64,000 bases of DNA from Synechococcus sp. WH 8020 (lineage in GTDB: Bacteria > Cyanobacteriota > Cyanobacteriia > PCC-6307 > Cyanobiaceae), in the NCBI RefSeq assembly GCF_001040845.1, contig NZ_CP011941.1:2548890-2612889 (forward strand), read 5' to 3'. A model generated the notes under the pieces. It had not been told where the DNA came from and searched no databases. It saw only the letters and a list, made by a program, of their open reading frames with translations. Position numbers and translations under genes: made by a program. This document shows, in pieces, positions 48,519 to 56,996 of the stretch (positions are counted from its first letter, which is position 1; each line of letters begins with the position of its first letter).

Positions 48519-49604
48519 ATGGTTCGCTCCCTACTCAAGCGCCTCAAGGGCAAGATCTTGCTCTCCTCGGATGCCACGGGCGAGCGACCGCCGTCCGATT
48601 CCCGCACGCGAGCCCGCGCGCTGGTGCAAGGCCTCCAAAATGAAATTTGCGCTGGTCTGGAGCAACTGGATGGCAGCGCTCAATTCCAAGAAGAAAGTTG
48701 GGATCGTCCGGAAGGTGGTGGTGGGCGCTCGAGGGTGATGACCGAGGGACGGGTGTTTGAGCAGGGAGGGGTGAATTTTTCCGAGGTTCACGGCAAAGAA
48801 TTGCCACCATCGATCCTCAAGCAGCGACCTGACGCGAAAGGTCATCCCTGGTTCGCAACGGGAACGTCGATGGTCTTGCATCCGCGCAATCCCTTCATCC
48901 CGACCGTTCATTTGAACTATCGCTACTTCGAGGCGGGCCCTGTTTGGTGGTTTGGAGGTGGTGCTGATCTCACGCCTTTTTATCCGTTTCTTGAGGACGC
49001 CCGACACTTCCATCGCGAGCACAAGCGGGCCTGTGATTCCATCGATCCCAAGCTTTACACCGTGTTTAAACCTTGGTGCGACGAATATTTTTTCCTGAAG
49101 CATCGCAAGGAGACAAGAGGCATCGGAGGGATTTTTTACGACTACCAAGATGGGAGTGGTCGCCTGTATCGGGGGCAGGATCCTGACGGACCTGCGGCGC
49201 GTCAAGCCGCTGAGATCGGCTCACTCCGCCTTGGCTGGGATCAGCTGCACGATCTCGCTCGCGCTTGTGGACAAGCCTTCTTGCCTGCCTATATACCGAT
49301 TGTGGAGAAGCGCAATCCGCTTCCCTATGGAGAGAGAGAGCGTCAATTCCAGCTCTACCGACGTGGCCGCTATGTGGAATTCAATTTGGTCTGGGATCGG
49401 GGCACGATTTTTGGACTGCAGACCAATGGACGTACCGAATCGATCTTGATGTCTCTTCCGCCGATGGCACGTTGGCAGTACGGCTATCGAGCCCCAGAAG
49501 GATCCCGAGAAGAATTGCTGACAGATCTCTTTACCTGTCCGCAGGATTGGTTTGGGGATCCGACCCTTGAGGACCGTTGTCGCCCCCATCAGGCGATCGA
49601 TTGA
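48519..49604 (+). CDS. hemF: Coproporphyrinogen III oxidase, oxygen-dependent
   Basis: Converts coproporphyrinogen III to protoporphyrinogen IX in haem and chlorophyll synthesis. 361 residues with [45 protein letters not shown] and [23 protein letters not shown] 48519 is preferred over TTG 48498. Its last 74 nt overlap the convergent amidase gene. Confidence 0.95.
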   Translation: MVRSLLKRLKGKILLSSDATGERPPSDSRTRARALVQGLQNEICAGLEQLDGSAQFQEESWDRPEGGGGRSRVMTEGRVFEQGGVNFSEVHGKELPPSILKQRPDAKGHPWFATGTSMVLHPRNPFIPTVHLNYRYFEAGPVWWFGGGADLTPFYPFLEDARHFHREHKRACDSIDPKLYTVFKPWCDEYFFLKHRKETRGIGGIFYDYQDGSGRLYRGQDPDGPAARQAAEIGSLRLGWDQLHDLARACGQAFLPAYIPIVEKRNPLPYGERERQFQLYRRGRYVEFNLVWDRGTIFGLQTNGRTESILMSLPPMARWQYGYRAPEGSREELLTDLFTCPQDWFGDPTLEDRCRPHQAID

Positions 49605-50430
49605 CGCCCTGCTCCAAAGCATCCACAACGCGCAGCGCCAAACAATCGATCGTTTGGCGTTGGGTGTTGGGATTGCGGAGCTTCTGCTCGAGCGGTGGTT
49701 CCAGCATTCCAATTTCGAGAATGCCGATTCCCCGTCGGGGCCCGCCTAATCCACCTCGGAACAGTCTCGGGAAGCGCCCAAAGGCCTTTCCCAGACTTTC
49801 GTCAATCGTGTTGAGAGGTCTATTGATGGCTGGGATTAAGCCTGAGCCGAATCCATAGGGGCTATAGGCATCGAAATGAATTTCGAGGATGTATTCGCCT
49901 TTGGCTGAGCGCATCCTCGCTTGCGACCAGTTGGTCTTGGGGTGGTTGTCATTGCGGATCGTGAGAGCTGGTGGGTTGTAGGCGCTGATATTGAGAGATC
50001 GAGCTTTCCCAAGGCGAACGACCGCCTTTTGAACCTTCAAATTCCAGTACAGCTCGTCGCGCATTCGTGCATCCATCGGCGCTTGCTTTTTCACGCCAAC
50101 GGCAAACCCAGGGGTGCCTGCACTGTCCATCCCTTGGGAGTCGGCATGACCTGCCATGACCACGATGGGAGAGTCTTTCGCCATAGGGGTGGTTCCCACC
50201 CAGCGGCCAGGCTTACGGGTCCTGGCTCCCAGTAATGGGTCAGGGTTGGCTGGAGCTGGGCAGACCGGTTGTTTAGGGAGAGTGCTGTCCGACTTTCCAG
50301 CGGCACTGGCTTGAATCGAGAGGCTGTGCTCTTTGGCCTGAGTGAGAACCAGGGCGACCATGGACAGCAGGGTGACGCTGATCGGGATGGTGCCCCGTTT
50401 GCGTTGCATCCAGGCCGGAATGAGAGGCAT
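49531..50430 (-). CDS. Probable N-acetylmuramoyl-L-alanine amidase (Amidase_3-like)
   Basis: A 299-residue exported or membrane-anchored protein: a hydrophobic signal anchor at about 16-31, then a domain with [11 protein letters not shown] (candidate zinc histidine), [12 protein letters not shown] and [10 protein letters not shown], the order expected for Amidase_3 ligands and catalytic glutamate. Such enzymes trim peptidoglycan. The match is distant, so the call is moderate. The C-terminus is encoded antisense to the end of hemF (74-nt overlap). Confidence 0.6.
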   Translation of the reverse strand: MPLIPAWMQRKRGTIPISVTLLSMVALVLTQAKEHSLSIQASAAGKSDSTLPKQPVCPAPANPDPLLGARTRKPGRWVGTTPMAKDSPIVVMAGHADSQGMDSAGTPGFAVGVKKQAPMDARMRDELYWNLKVQKAVVRLGKARSLNISAYNPPALTIRNDNHPKTNWSQARMRSAKGEYILEIHFDAYSPYGFGSGLIPAINRPLNTIDESLGKAFGRFPRLFRGGLGGPRRGIGILEIGMLEPPLEQKLRNPNTQRQTIDCLALRVVDALEQGVNRSPDGGDNGPQGSDPQTNPADR

Positions 50431-50441
50431 GGGTTTCAGTT

Positions 50442-50996
50442 TCAGATGGGGGAGGAGAGCAAGGAGCCATCGCTGGCAAGTTCAAGCGGTTCTCCTAGGG
50501 CAAGCTCAAGGGCGATCAATTCATCGCGGTGCGCCCGAAGCCTGAGGGTGCTCCCCTCTTGGGGTGCTGGTTCGATCAAACGGATTTGGATCCCCTCCTG
50601 ACGGGCAGCCCGTTGGCTGTAAACCCATCCGGCGAGAGGTCCTAGGAGGACGATCGAGACCGGCCACCATCCAAGCGATGGGTTGAGCTCACGCAGCACA
50701 AGTCCAAGGCAACCTGCTCCAACCCCGCCGAGAAGAGAAAGCAGCACTGCTAAGGGGTTGCTAGAGGCCACACGCCCCCGATATTCGAGCAAACAGCGCT
50801 CTGCATCGCCGCCATCGCGAATCCAACCGCGACTCTCGAGCCACGTGCAGAGCCCTTCCATGACTTCGAGCGCTGGTTTAGGGGAGTGCACCTCCACCAC
50901 TGTGGTGCGATCTTTGCTGGCAGCCCGTAGAAAAAAAACGAGTCCGATCGCCAACAGCAGAGTCAGCAACAATGTGGATGTCTGTGTGGTTGGCAT
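50442..50996 (-). CDS. Cofactor assembly of complex C subunit B (CCB2/CCB4-like)
   Basis: A 184-residue membrane protein: one N-terminal helix (7-24), a soluble part, then a helical pair (about 80-100 and 111-127) with ELNPSLGWWPVSIVLLGPLA, ending in LRAHRDELIALELALGEPL. This layout resembles the CCB proteins needed to attach haem c(i) to cytochrome b6. It lies 11 nt upstream of the amidase on the same strand. Assigned from general likeness, not from a catalytic motif. Confidence 0.6.
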   Translation of the reverse strand: MPTTQTSTLLLTLLLAIGLVFFLRAASKDRTTVVEVHSPKPALEVMEGLCTWLESRGWIRDGGDAERCLLEYRGRVASSNPLAVLLSLLGGVGAGCLGLVLRELNPSLGWWPVSIVLLGPLAGWVYSQRAARQEGIQIRLIEPAPQEGSTLRLRAHRDELIALELALGEPLELASDGSLLSSPI

Positions 50997-51027
50997 CCGC
51001 CGCGTTTGGTTTTTTAGTCCACCTGTT

Positions 51028-51411
51028 CTAGGTGGTCACGGTTTCATGTTCGAGGAGCCAGCGATGCCATGGTTCCATCAACCGCTCAGCCTCGGCTCTG
51101 GCTTCTTCATGAAGATGGAGCATTCGGCGAGGACGGCCGCGGCTCGGGCAACGCTTGCTATAGCAATCGAGCAGTTCTTGCTGATTCAGGAAATCAACGG
51201 CTTGGTGCAGAACGGTTTCAGAGACGCGCAACTGAGGATGTTCCCGTTGAAGTCTCTGAAGCAGTCCAGAGGGGTAGCTGTCGTGTTGGAGCAGGCAGTC
51301 CACGATCCAGCACACCGCAAGTTCGAGATCTAAGAACAGTGGCGGTGGTTGCTGAAAATAATGCTCGATATCGGCCAGGCAGTTTTGAGTGGCGGTGCGA
51401 CGGTGGAGCAT
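51028..51411 (-). CDS. PadR-like winged-helix regulator
   Basis: A 127-residue DNA-binding protein. Helices around VDCLLQHDSYPSGLLQRLQ and SETVLHQAVDFLNQQELLD form the winged helix, and RGRPRRMLHLH is the basic wing. The domain resembles PadR regulators and the clock-related Pex protein of cyanobacteria. No effector domain follows. It lies 31 nt upstream of the CCB-like gene; its targets are unknown. Confidence 0.65.
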   Translation of the reverse strand: MLHRRTATQNCLADIEHYFQQPPPLFLDLELAVCWIVDCLLQHDSYPSGLLQRLQREHPQLRVSETVLHQAVDFLNQQELLDCYSKRCPSRGRPRRMLHLHEEARAEAERLMEPWHRWLLEHETVTT

Positions 51412-51536
51412 AAAGCCGATCGATCTCAGATTGGTCTAGCTCGGTCTCGGTTTGATTTTCAAGCTGCGAATAGGAAAACATTCCGGGTGCGGACAAGCGG
51501 TCAAAGTGGAGAGCTGCGTCCAACCTCTCTGTTGCC

Positions 51537-52181
51537 ATGACTGACATTTCCGCACAGCCTCGAGCGTTTGCTGTTTTTGATGGCGATCTTGATGCGGACT
51601 GGGCGGAGCGCTACAGCCATGCCACCGCTCTCGCTGTGGATACGGAAGCCATGGGCTTAATTCATGGACGGGATCGTCTCTGCCTGGTTCAAATTTGTGA
51701 TGGTGAAGACCAGGTGTCCTGCGTTCGTATTGCGCTGGGGCAAACCGAGGCTCCACGCCTTAAAGAGTTGATGGAGCGGGCTTCCATTGAAAAAGTGTTT
51801 CATTTCGCCCGCTTTGATGTTGCGGCACTGGCCACCGGGCTGGGGATCAGGGTGAACCCCATTTTCTGCACGAAGGTGGGGAGCCGATTGGCGCGCACCT
51901 ACAGCCCTCGACATGGACTCAAGGAGGTGGTGATGGAGTTGGTGGGTGTAGAGCTGGATAAACAGGCCCAAAGCAGTGATTGGGGGCGTGTGGATGAACT
52001 CAGCGAGACACAGCTCGCCTATGCGGCCAACGATGCCCGCTATCTATTACCCGCTAGAGACCGACTGAAGGAGATGTTGCAGCGTGAGGGGCGTTGGGAC
52101 CTTGCAGAGCGTTGCTTTGCGTGCATTCCGGTGATGTCCGATCTCGATCGCTTCCGCTTCAATCAAACGTTTGAACATTGA
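51537..52181 (+). CDS. rnd: Ribonuclease D-like 3'-5' exonuclease
   Basis: A 214-residue DEDDy exonuclease. Exo I is VDTEAMG, Exo II FHFARFDVAAL and Exo III YAANDARYLL with Y and D four residues apart. It lacks the HRDC domains of full-length E. coli RNase D, as is usual for cyanobacterial versions. It probably trims tRNA or other structured RNA 3' ends. Divergent from the PadR-like gene. Confidence 0.88.
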   Translation: MTDISAQPRAFAVFDGDLDADWAERYSHATALAVDTEAMGLIHGRDRLCLVQICDGEDQVSCVRIALGQTEAPRLKELMERASIEKVFHFARFDVAALATGLGIRVNPIFCTKVGSRLARTYSPRHGLKEVVMELVGVELDKQAQSSDWGRVDELSETQLAYAANDARYLLPARDRLKEMLQREGRWDLAERCFACIPVMSDLDRFRFNQTFEH

Positions 52182-52217
52182 TGGCCTCAACGCTCTCGAG
52201 TTCTGTTGACCTGGACC

Positions 52218-52487
52218 TCAATCCTCCACCATGAATTTCTGATCCAGGGGCTCTGCTTCCAGTAAGTGGTCGAGGACTTGTCCCTGATCGTGCTCGCCCT
52301 TGGCTCGTTCGTTTTGTGCATCCGCTAGCAGGGTTGTGGCCACCTCTTTGCGTGACGTCAAATCTTTCGCGCCAATTTTGTTGGCGGCGAGTTCAACTCT
52401 GCGGCGTGCTGATGACTGGCTGATGCCCAGTTCTGTGGCCAGTTCCGCGCAGAGCCTGAGGTAGTCATGGTCCTGAATCGCGGGCAT
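52218..52487 (-). CDS. Conserved-looking small hypothetical protein
   Basis: An 89-residue acidic protein. A helix-turn-helix-like stretch LATELGISQSSARRRVELA (about 16-34) is followed by charged helices and an acidic end. I do not recognise a family. The good spacing (20 nt) to the next leftward gene upstream and the lack of an overlapping better frame support it as real. It converges on the RNase D gene. Confidence 0.55.
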   Translation of the reverse strand: MPAIQDHDYLRLCAELATELGISQSSARRRVELAANKIGAKDLTSRKEVATTLLADAQNERAKGEHDQGQVLDHLLEAEPLDQKFMVED

Positions 52488-52507
52488 GGCTGAAGGACGA
52501 TTGCCTT

Positions 52508-53737
52508 TCAGTATCCGTGGCCGAGCGGCAGTTGGATCAGAATGCGCTTAGCGATGGCTTCGCTACCGCCGGCAGGGCCCATGCGTTGGCGCCCTCTTCG
52601 ACCCATTTGCAATCTCAGAGACGGATCCTCGAGAAGCTGTTTCAGGCGTGTGTTGAGCTCATGGCTGGATGGACATGGACGCACTGCTCCGCCGAGCAAG
52701 CGACTTTGGCGTTTTGCGAATCCTTGGGTGAACTGAGGCCCTTTCCCAGGAAGTGAGAGAGCGGGAATACCCAGGCCTACAAGTTGCTCGGTGGCTGTTC
52801 CTGCCGTTGCCACGCCCACTTCAGCCCATGGAGCCCAGTGTTCAAGCTGACCAGGTCCCAAGAGGACAAGGACATGTCCCTTGAGCCAGCAGGCTCCTGC
52901 CTGCAAGGCCTCACTCGGTGGCGGACTGGATCGAAACCCCTGGCGCTTGAGTTCTGCACCAAGGGCTGGAAGGCCTGGAGTGCTGCCAAGCGCGACCAGC
53001 ACGGCAATTGGTCGGTCGCTGGGCAACGGTGTCAAACCAAGCAGCAAACGGCTGAAGTTCCGTTCTGCTTCAGGTATTCGGCTTCCGCATAGCAAGAGGA
53101 TGCGCCTGCACCGACTCAGACTTGCAGGCGCGGTTGCGTTGCTCAGTCCATCCATCATCGGATTGCCAGGGGCTTCGGCACGGACCCCATGTCGTCGTAG
53201 CCCTCGAGCCGTTAAACGGTCACGGGTGACCACCAAATGGCAGCGTTTGTGGCGCATGAGCAGCCACTCCCATGGATCCCATTCGCTTCCCTTAATGGCG
53301 TGATACTTGTCGCTGAGGTCGCGTCCAGGGCCGCTACGCCACGTGTAATCGCTTTTCGGGGTGCCGACGAAGCCGAAGGGCCGTCCCGAGCCCCAAGCCA
53401 TCAACAGCGGGAGCAGGTCTCCCACGGCAAGGACAGCATCGACCTGAGACCGTTGCTTGCGCAGGCATCGCCATTGCTGCCAAGTGAGCAGGGGTAGCCC
53501 GGCGATGACATCCGCTAGGAGGCCCCGCAGACTTTGATTGCTAAAGCCGCCGCTTGGCAGCGGCGCGGAGGGTCCGATTTGTTGAACCCAGCCTTGTTCC
53601 GTGGCGGTCCTGAAGCTTCCCCCTTTCCCAACGAGCGGCAACACCTTCAGCGTTAGTTGCGGACGTTGGTTTCGAAGCGCCTCGATGATCTTCAAGGCGA
53701 TGAGGTCTTCCCCGTGACCATTGCTGATGAGCAGCAA
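52508..53737 (-). CDS. Lipid-A-disaccharide synthase-related protein
   Basis: A 409-residue protein of the GT-B-like family annotated as lipid-A-disaccharide-synthase-related in cyanobacteria; it is not LpxB itself. It opens LLLISNGHGEDLIALKI and contains VGDLLPLLMAWGSGRPFGFVGT and GVATAGTATEQLVGLGIPALSLPG, a sugar-nucleotide-site-like region. Start: the frame is open to 53932 but runs through tRNA-Cys, so a start after that is required; TTG 53737 gives the conserved beginning. No ATG or GTG is available between. Confidence 0.7.
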   Translation of the reverse strand: MLLISNGHGEDLIALKIIEALRNQRPQLTLKVLPLVGKGGSFRTATEQGWVQQIGPSAPLPSGGFSNQSLRGLLADVIAGLPLLTWQQWRCLRKQRSQVDAVLAVGDLLPLLMAWGSGRPFGFVGTPKSDYTWRSGPGRDLSDKYHAIKGSEWDPWEWLLMRHKRCHLVVTRDRLTARGLRRHGVRAEAPGNPMMDGLSNATAPASLSRCRRILLLCGSRIPEAERNFSRLLLGLTPLPSDRPIAVLVALGSTPGLPALGAELKRQGFRSSPPPSEALQAGACWLKGHVLVLLGPGQLEHWAPWAEVGVATAGTATEQLVGLGIPALSLPGKGPQFTQGFAKRQSRLLGGAVRPCPSSHELNTRLKQLLEDPSLRLQMGRRGRQRMGPAGGSEAIAKRILIQLPLGHGY

Positions 53738-53791
53738 GGAACCAGAACCCTCGCTGATACGATCCGCTAGTGGAGTTAACGCTCCCTCAAC

Positions 53792-53862
53792 GGCGGCATG
53801 GCCAAGTGGTAAGGCAGAGGATTGCAAATCCTTTATCCCCAGTTCGAATCTGGGTGCCGCCT
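53792..53862 (+). tRNA. tRNA-Cys (anticodon GCA)
   Basis: The acceptor stem is GGCGGCA/TGCCGCC, discriminator T, as tRNA-Cys requires. The anticodon loop TTGCAAA gives GCA, and the T arm is CCCAGTTCGAATCTGGG. The length is 71 nt, no encoded CCA. Confidence 0.95.
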
Positions 53863-53873
53863 TTGATCTCAAC

Positions 53874-53893
53874 AGGCTCGAAAGAGCTTTTTT
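53874..53893 (+). terminator. Intrinsic terminator after tRNA-Cys
   Basis: A stem AGGCTC/GAGCTT around GAAA, followed by six T residues, 11 nt after the tRNA end. Confidence 0.7.
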
Positions 53894-54179
53894 GATTGCT
53901 TTGCGTCTCCCCACGCTACGCAAAATCCTCAAATTCTTTGCTCAGAGTGTGTCTCATTTGAGATGAGTCGTGGTCTTGTTGTTGAAGGGCTTTTAAGGAG
54001 CTTGCGCTTGCTCTCCCCTTGAGGCATCTTCCCAGATCTCCGTTATCTGAGGGTTTTGATCATGCGATTGGTTTGTGTCTGAGAGAAGCCTGCGATTGAG
54101 GTCAGGAATGAGCGTTGCGTCTTGGAGGGCCGTTCTTCTGAATGTCCCGCTCAAGGTCAAGGGAGGTCAAGGGTGAAGT
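53894..54179. other. Intergenic stretch without recognisable genes
   Basis: I find only very short frames on both strands. There is an imperfect repeat of AGGTCAAGGG, two adjacent copies at about 54156-54175. No RNA gene or promoter is convincing. Confidence 0.5.
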
Positions 54180-54213
54180 AAAAAAGCCCCAGGAGAGTTC
54201 GATCTCCTGGGGC
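54180..54213 (-). terminator. Strong intrinsic terminator of a leftward transcript
   Basis: A perfect 11-bp stem (54186-54196 with 54203-54213; GCCCCAGGAGA) and 6-nt loop. On the minus strand it is followed by TTTTTT, the classic Rho-independent form. No T-run follows on the plus strand. Confidence 0.8.
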
Positions 54214-54370
54214 CTGAGTGGTTCTCATGCGACTACGCCGTTCTACGTGAGCTCCTGGGTATTTGTGCTTACGGGATGCCGTCGGTTGAGGTTCGGTTGT
54301 CCATGGCCTCTTCTTTTCGCGCGCAGTGCGTCTGCGCTTGGGTGGCGATGAAGGGCTTTTGGCATCAAGA
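54214..54370 (-). ncRNA. Candidate small RNA or short-peptide gene
   Basis: A leftward terminator at 54180-54213 has no gene upstream of it before the divergent channel gene at 54397, so a transcript of under about 220 nt is implied. It contains a 40-codon frame (54243-54365, MPKALHRHPSADALRAKRRG start) without a clear ribosome-binding site, and a second, basic frame with no ATG start in the region (KRRRTAREKKRPW). Either an sRNA or a small protein is possible. The 5' end is only a guess. Confidence 0.35.
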
Positions 54371-54396
54371 TAAATGCACTTTGATGGGTAGATTGG

Positions 54397-55170
54397 GTGA
54401 AAAATATTAGAAATAAGCTTCTTGTTTTGCTTGGGGAAGACCAAAGTGGTCGAAAAAGTACGTTTGTTGTTAAGGCTATTGGGGCTTTGATTGTCCTGTC
54501 AATTCTTTTGGCGATTCTTGCTACGGAGCCAGTGATTCGTGGGCCTCATCTTGATCTTTTGGCGAAACTAGATCTGGTTGTGGCGATCTTGTTCCTGGCA
54601 GAATATCTTTCTCGTTTATGGATTGCGCCCTTAAGGGTTGGAGCTCGTAAAGGAGTGCGAGGTGCTTTGGACTTCGCGATCACCCCCATGGCGATTCTTG
54701 ATCTTGTTGCAATTGCGCCAACGATTCTTGGTTTTATTACTCCTGAGCTTTACCTCCTTCGAATTATTCGTCTTGCGCGAATTGGAAGAGTAGGCCGGTC
54801 TAAGCGTTTTCAGAAAAGCGTGAGGCATTTCAATCGTGCCATTACTTCGAAGAAGGAGGAGCTGCAAATTTCCGCAATTTATTCGGCTGTTGTTATTAGT
54901 ATTAGCAGTGCTTTGATGTATTTAGTTGAAGGAGGTGTTCAGTCTGAGCAGTTTGGCTCCATTCCTAGATGTCTTTGGTGGGCGGTGATTACCGTCACAA
55001 CTGTTGGCTACGGAGATGTGTCTCCGGAGACTGCGGCGGGAAAGATTGTTGCTGCTATGACAGCATTGTTTGGGATTGCTGTGATCGCTATTCCTATCGG
55101 GATTATTTCTTCTGGTTTTACTGATTCTCTTAGTTTAGAGAAAGCAGGCTTAGGCTCAAAGAATAGTTAA
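54397..55170 (+). CDS. Voltage-gated potassium channel family protein
   Basis: A 257-residue six-helix Kv-type channel. S4 carries spaced arginines (YLLRIIRLARIGRVGRSKR), and the pore has the potassium selectivity filter TVGYGD in VITVTTVGYGDVSPE. S1 is about 25-45. The short C-terminus has no cyclic-nucleotide or RCK domain. GTG start at 54397. The gene and flanks are visibly more A/T-rich than the neighbours, consistent with acquisition or relaxed composition. Confidence 0.9.
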   Translation: MKNIRNKLLVLLGEDQSGRKSTFVVKAIGALIVLSILLAILATEPVIRGPHLDLLAKLDLVVAILFLAEYLSRLWIAPLRVGARKGVRGALDFAITPMAILDLVAIAPTILGFITPELYLLRIIRLARIGRVGRSKRFQKSVRHFNRAITSKKEELQISAIYSAVVISISSALMYLVEGGVQSEQFGSIPRCLWWAVITVTTVGYGDVSPETAAGKIVAAMTALFGIAVIAIPIGIISSGFTDSLSLEKAGLGSKNS

Positions 55171-55290
55171 TCTTTGGCTGTATTTTGGATAAGGATTCTC
55201 GATTGAGACGTCTTCGGGAGGGCGCAATTGGATTGCTTGATGATGCAGGTTGTCGTTGTTTAATGCAGTCAAATAAATGAGTTTTTAAGT

Positions 55291-55800
55291 TTAGAGATAG
55301 GCCTCGGCTTTGTAAATCTCACCATTGAAGTGCAAAGCGCTGCAGCGTAGAACTCGGTTTTTCAAGCTACATTCTCCCTTTTTAGCGGCCCAAGCCTTGG
55401 GTAAGCCCATTGCAATTCCATTGGAGTTGAAGGATGCCTCGGCCACGCTTGAGACCGTGCTTTGCCAGGAAGCGGCGTCTAAGCGACAGGCTCCAGTGCT
55501 GCATTTCAGAGGCGATTCTCCTTGCTTTGTGAAGGTTACAAAGGTGAGTTGTCTACGGGAATTTTTGCTGGTTCCATGACCAATGAAACGCACGGCTGCG
55601 ACGGATGGACTCCGCCCTTTTAGCTGCAAGGTGATGCAGGCAACGCTGTCTTGCGTGCTGTCGATGAAGGAACACCTCTTTGTATCGGTTTCGTAGCGGC
55701 CAATCTTGAGATTCGGATCGGCAGCCCCTTTCGTCTGAAAGATGAGCATGCTGCTCAGCAGGACCAAGCTGCTTAATCGCAGATAGGGAGAGCAATCCAT
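55291..55800 (-). CDS. Secreted hypothetical protein
   Basis: A 169-residue protein with a signal peptide (LSSLVLLSSMLIFQTKGAA, probable cleavage near residue 27). The mature part has six cysteines in pairs, suggesting disulphides outside the cytoplasm. No family is recognised. It starts 7 nt after the zinc-ribbon-like small gene, so they likely share a transcript. Confidence 0.65.
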   Translation of the reverse strand: MDCSPYLRLSSLVLLSSMLIFQTKGAADPNLKIGRYETDTKRCSFIDSTQDSVACITLQLKGRSPSVAAVRFIGHGTSKNSRRQLTFVTFTKQGESPLKCSTGACRLDAASWQSTVSSVAEASFNSNGIAMGLPKAWAAKKGECSLKNRVLRCSALHFNGEIYKAEAYL

Positions 55801-55807
55801 GATCCGT

Positions 55808-55987
55808 TTAGTAATCGTTATCGGCTACGCAGATGCCCATGCACCGGATGCCGTTGGAGGCCGTACGACGGCAGTGGGGGCATAGGACCTTTTCGCTTTG
55901 GCCAGATGTCATGCCATCCCCTGCTCCATTGGACTCATCCACGGATCGTTTGCTCGTGCTGATGATGGATTCTGCATTCGATGCCAT
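55808..55987 (-). CDS. Small zinc-ribbon-like protein (59 residues)
   Basis: A 59-residue frame from ATG 55987 to TAA 55808. After a polar Ser-rich N-terminus come C36-P-H-C39 and then C49 and C53 in the end GIRCMGICVADNDY, a likely zinc or metal site. The tidy cysteine pattern and tight spacing to the secreted-protein gene (7 nt) support a real gene. Function unknown. Confidence 0.65.
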   Translation of the reverse strand: MASNAESIISTSKRSVDESNGAGDGMTSGQSEKVLCPHCRRTASNGIRCMGICVADNDY

Positions 55988-56036
55988 GGCGAGCGCTGCT
56001 TTACGGCGATCATGGCGTGCAGAGTGAAAGGCCGGC

Positions 56037-56996
56037 GTGACGGGAATCGGATTTGGGACTTGGGCCTGGGGTAACCAACTGCTGTGGGGTTACCAGCCGG
56101 AGCGAGATGATCCCGATCTTGCGGCCACCCTAAGTGCAGCTGTTCAAGGCGGACTCTCTCTTGTGGATACCGCCGATTCCTACGGCACGGGGCGTCTCAA
56201 TGGGCGTAGCGAGCTGTTGCTGGGTCAGTTTCTCCGCGCCATGGAGCCGGCTCAGTCCCAACAGCTCAAGGTGGCAACCAAGCTCGCTCCATTCCCTTGG
56301 CGGTTGGGGCGCGCTGGCTTTAAGCGTGCATTCGATGCCAGTAAACAGCGTTTGGGAGGGCATCTGGATCGCATCCAATTGCATTGGAGCACTGCTCGGT
56401 ATGCCCCTTGGCAAGAATTGCCTTTGCTCGATGGGCTCGGTGACCTGGTCGAGCAAGGCTTGGTGCCAGAACTTGGCTTGTCCAATGTGGGACCGAAGCG
56501 TCTTCGCTTCCTTCATGGACATCTTTTGACCAGAGGAATCCGCCTTCAGAGCGTTCAAGTTCAGCTCTCTCTGCTCGCACCTGAACCGGTCCTCAATGGC
56601 CAGTTGGCGCAAGTGTGCCAGGAGCTCGGTGTTGAGTTGTTGGCCTACAGCCCCTTGGCCCTTGGAGTTTTGGCGATTCCTCCGGGACTGCAGGGCACCA
56701 GCTCAACGATGCTGCGTTCACGGTTGTTTCAGCGTTTGCTGCCAGCCAGTGAGGACTTGCGCTCAGTGATGGTTGAGATCGCAATCCAACGAAGTGCCTC
56801 GATGGCACAAGTTGCTTTGAATTGGTGCCGGGCCCATGGAGCTTGCCCGATTCCTGGACTCAGGCGCCCAATCCAAGCCCATGATGCGGCCAAGGCTTTG
56901 CGTTGGTCACTAAGTGCTACCGAAAGGCAAGCGTTGGATCAACTTAGTCAACGAACATCGGCGCGCATGCCCGCTAATCCATTTCAGAGTGCTTGA
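56037..56996 (+). CDS. Aldo/keto reductase
   Basis: A 319-residue NADPH-dependent oxidoreductase of the TIM-barrel family. GFGTWAWGNQ near the start, D41 and Y46 in DTADSYGTG, the catalytic lysine in KVATKLAPFPW, and IQLHWS in place of the usual H-W pair. The end (PIPGLRRPIQAHDAAKAL) binds cofactor. GTG start at 56037. The last 13 nt overlap the opposite gene. Confidence 0.88.
   Translation: MTGIGFGTWAWGNQLLWGYQPERDDPDLAATLSAAVQGGLSLVDTADSYGTGRLNGRSELLLGQFLRAMEPAQSQQLKVATKLAPFPWRLGRAGFKRAFDASKQRLGGHLDRIQLHWSTARYAPWQELPLLDGLGDLVEQGLVPELGLSNVGPKRLRFLHGHLLTRGIRLQSVQVQLSLLAPEPVLNGQLAQVCQELGVELLAYSPLALGVLAIPPGLQGTSSTMLRSRLFQRLLPASEDLRSVMVEIAIQRSASMAQVALNWCRAHGACPIPGLRRPIQAHDAAKALRWSLSATERQALDQLSQRTSARMPANPFQSA

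Noticed and set aside
53156-53303. Plus-strand frames inside the lipid-A-disaccharide-synthase-related gene
   Set aside because: They are shadows of the conserved minus-strand frame.
53738-53932. N-terminal extension of the lipid-A-disaccharide-synthase-related frame
   Set aside because: It would pass through the antisense of tRNA-Cys, and the family sequence begins at LLLISNGHGED.
53894-54179. Possible repeat array or attachment site after tRNA-Cys
   Set aside because: Only one 10-bp motif repeats and no copy of the tRNA 3' end was seen nearby, so there is no support for an att site.
55833-56027. A 64-codon plus-strand frame before the aldo/keto reductase
   Set aside because: The opposite strand holds the better supported 59-codon zinc-ribbon-like gene; the plus frame looks like its shadow.
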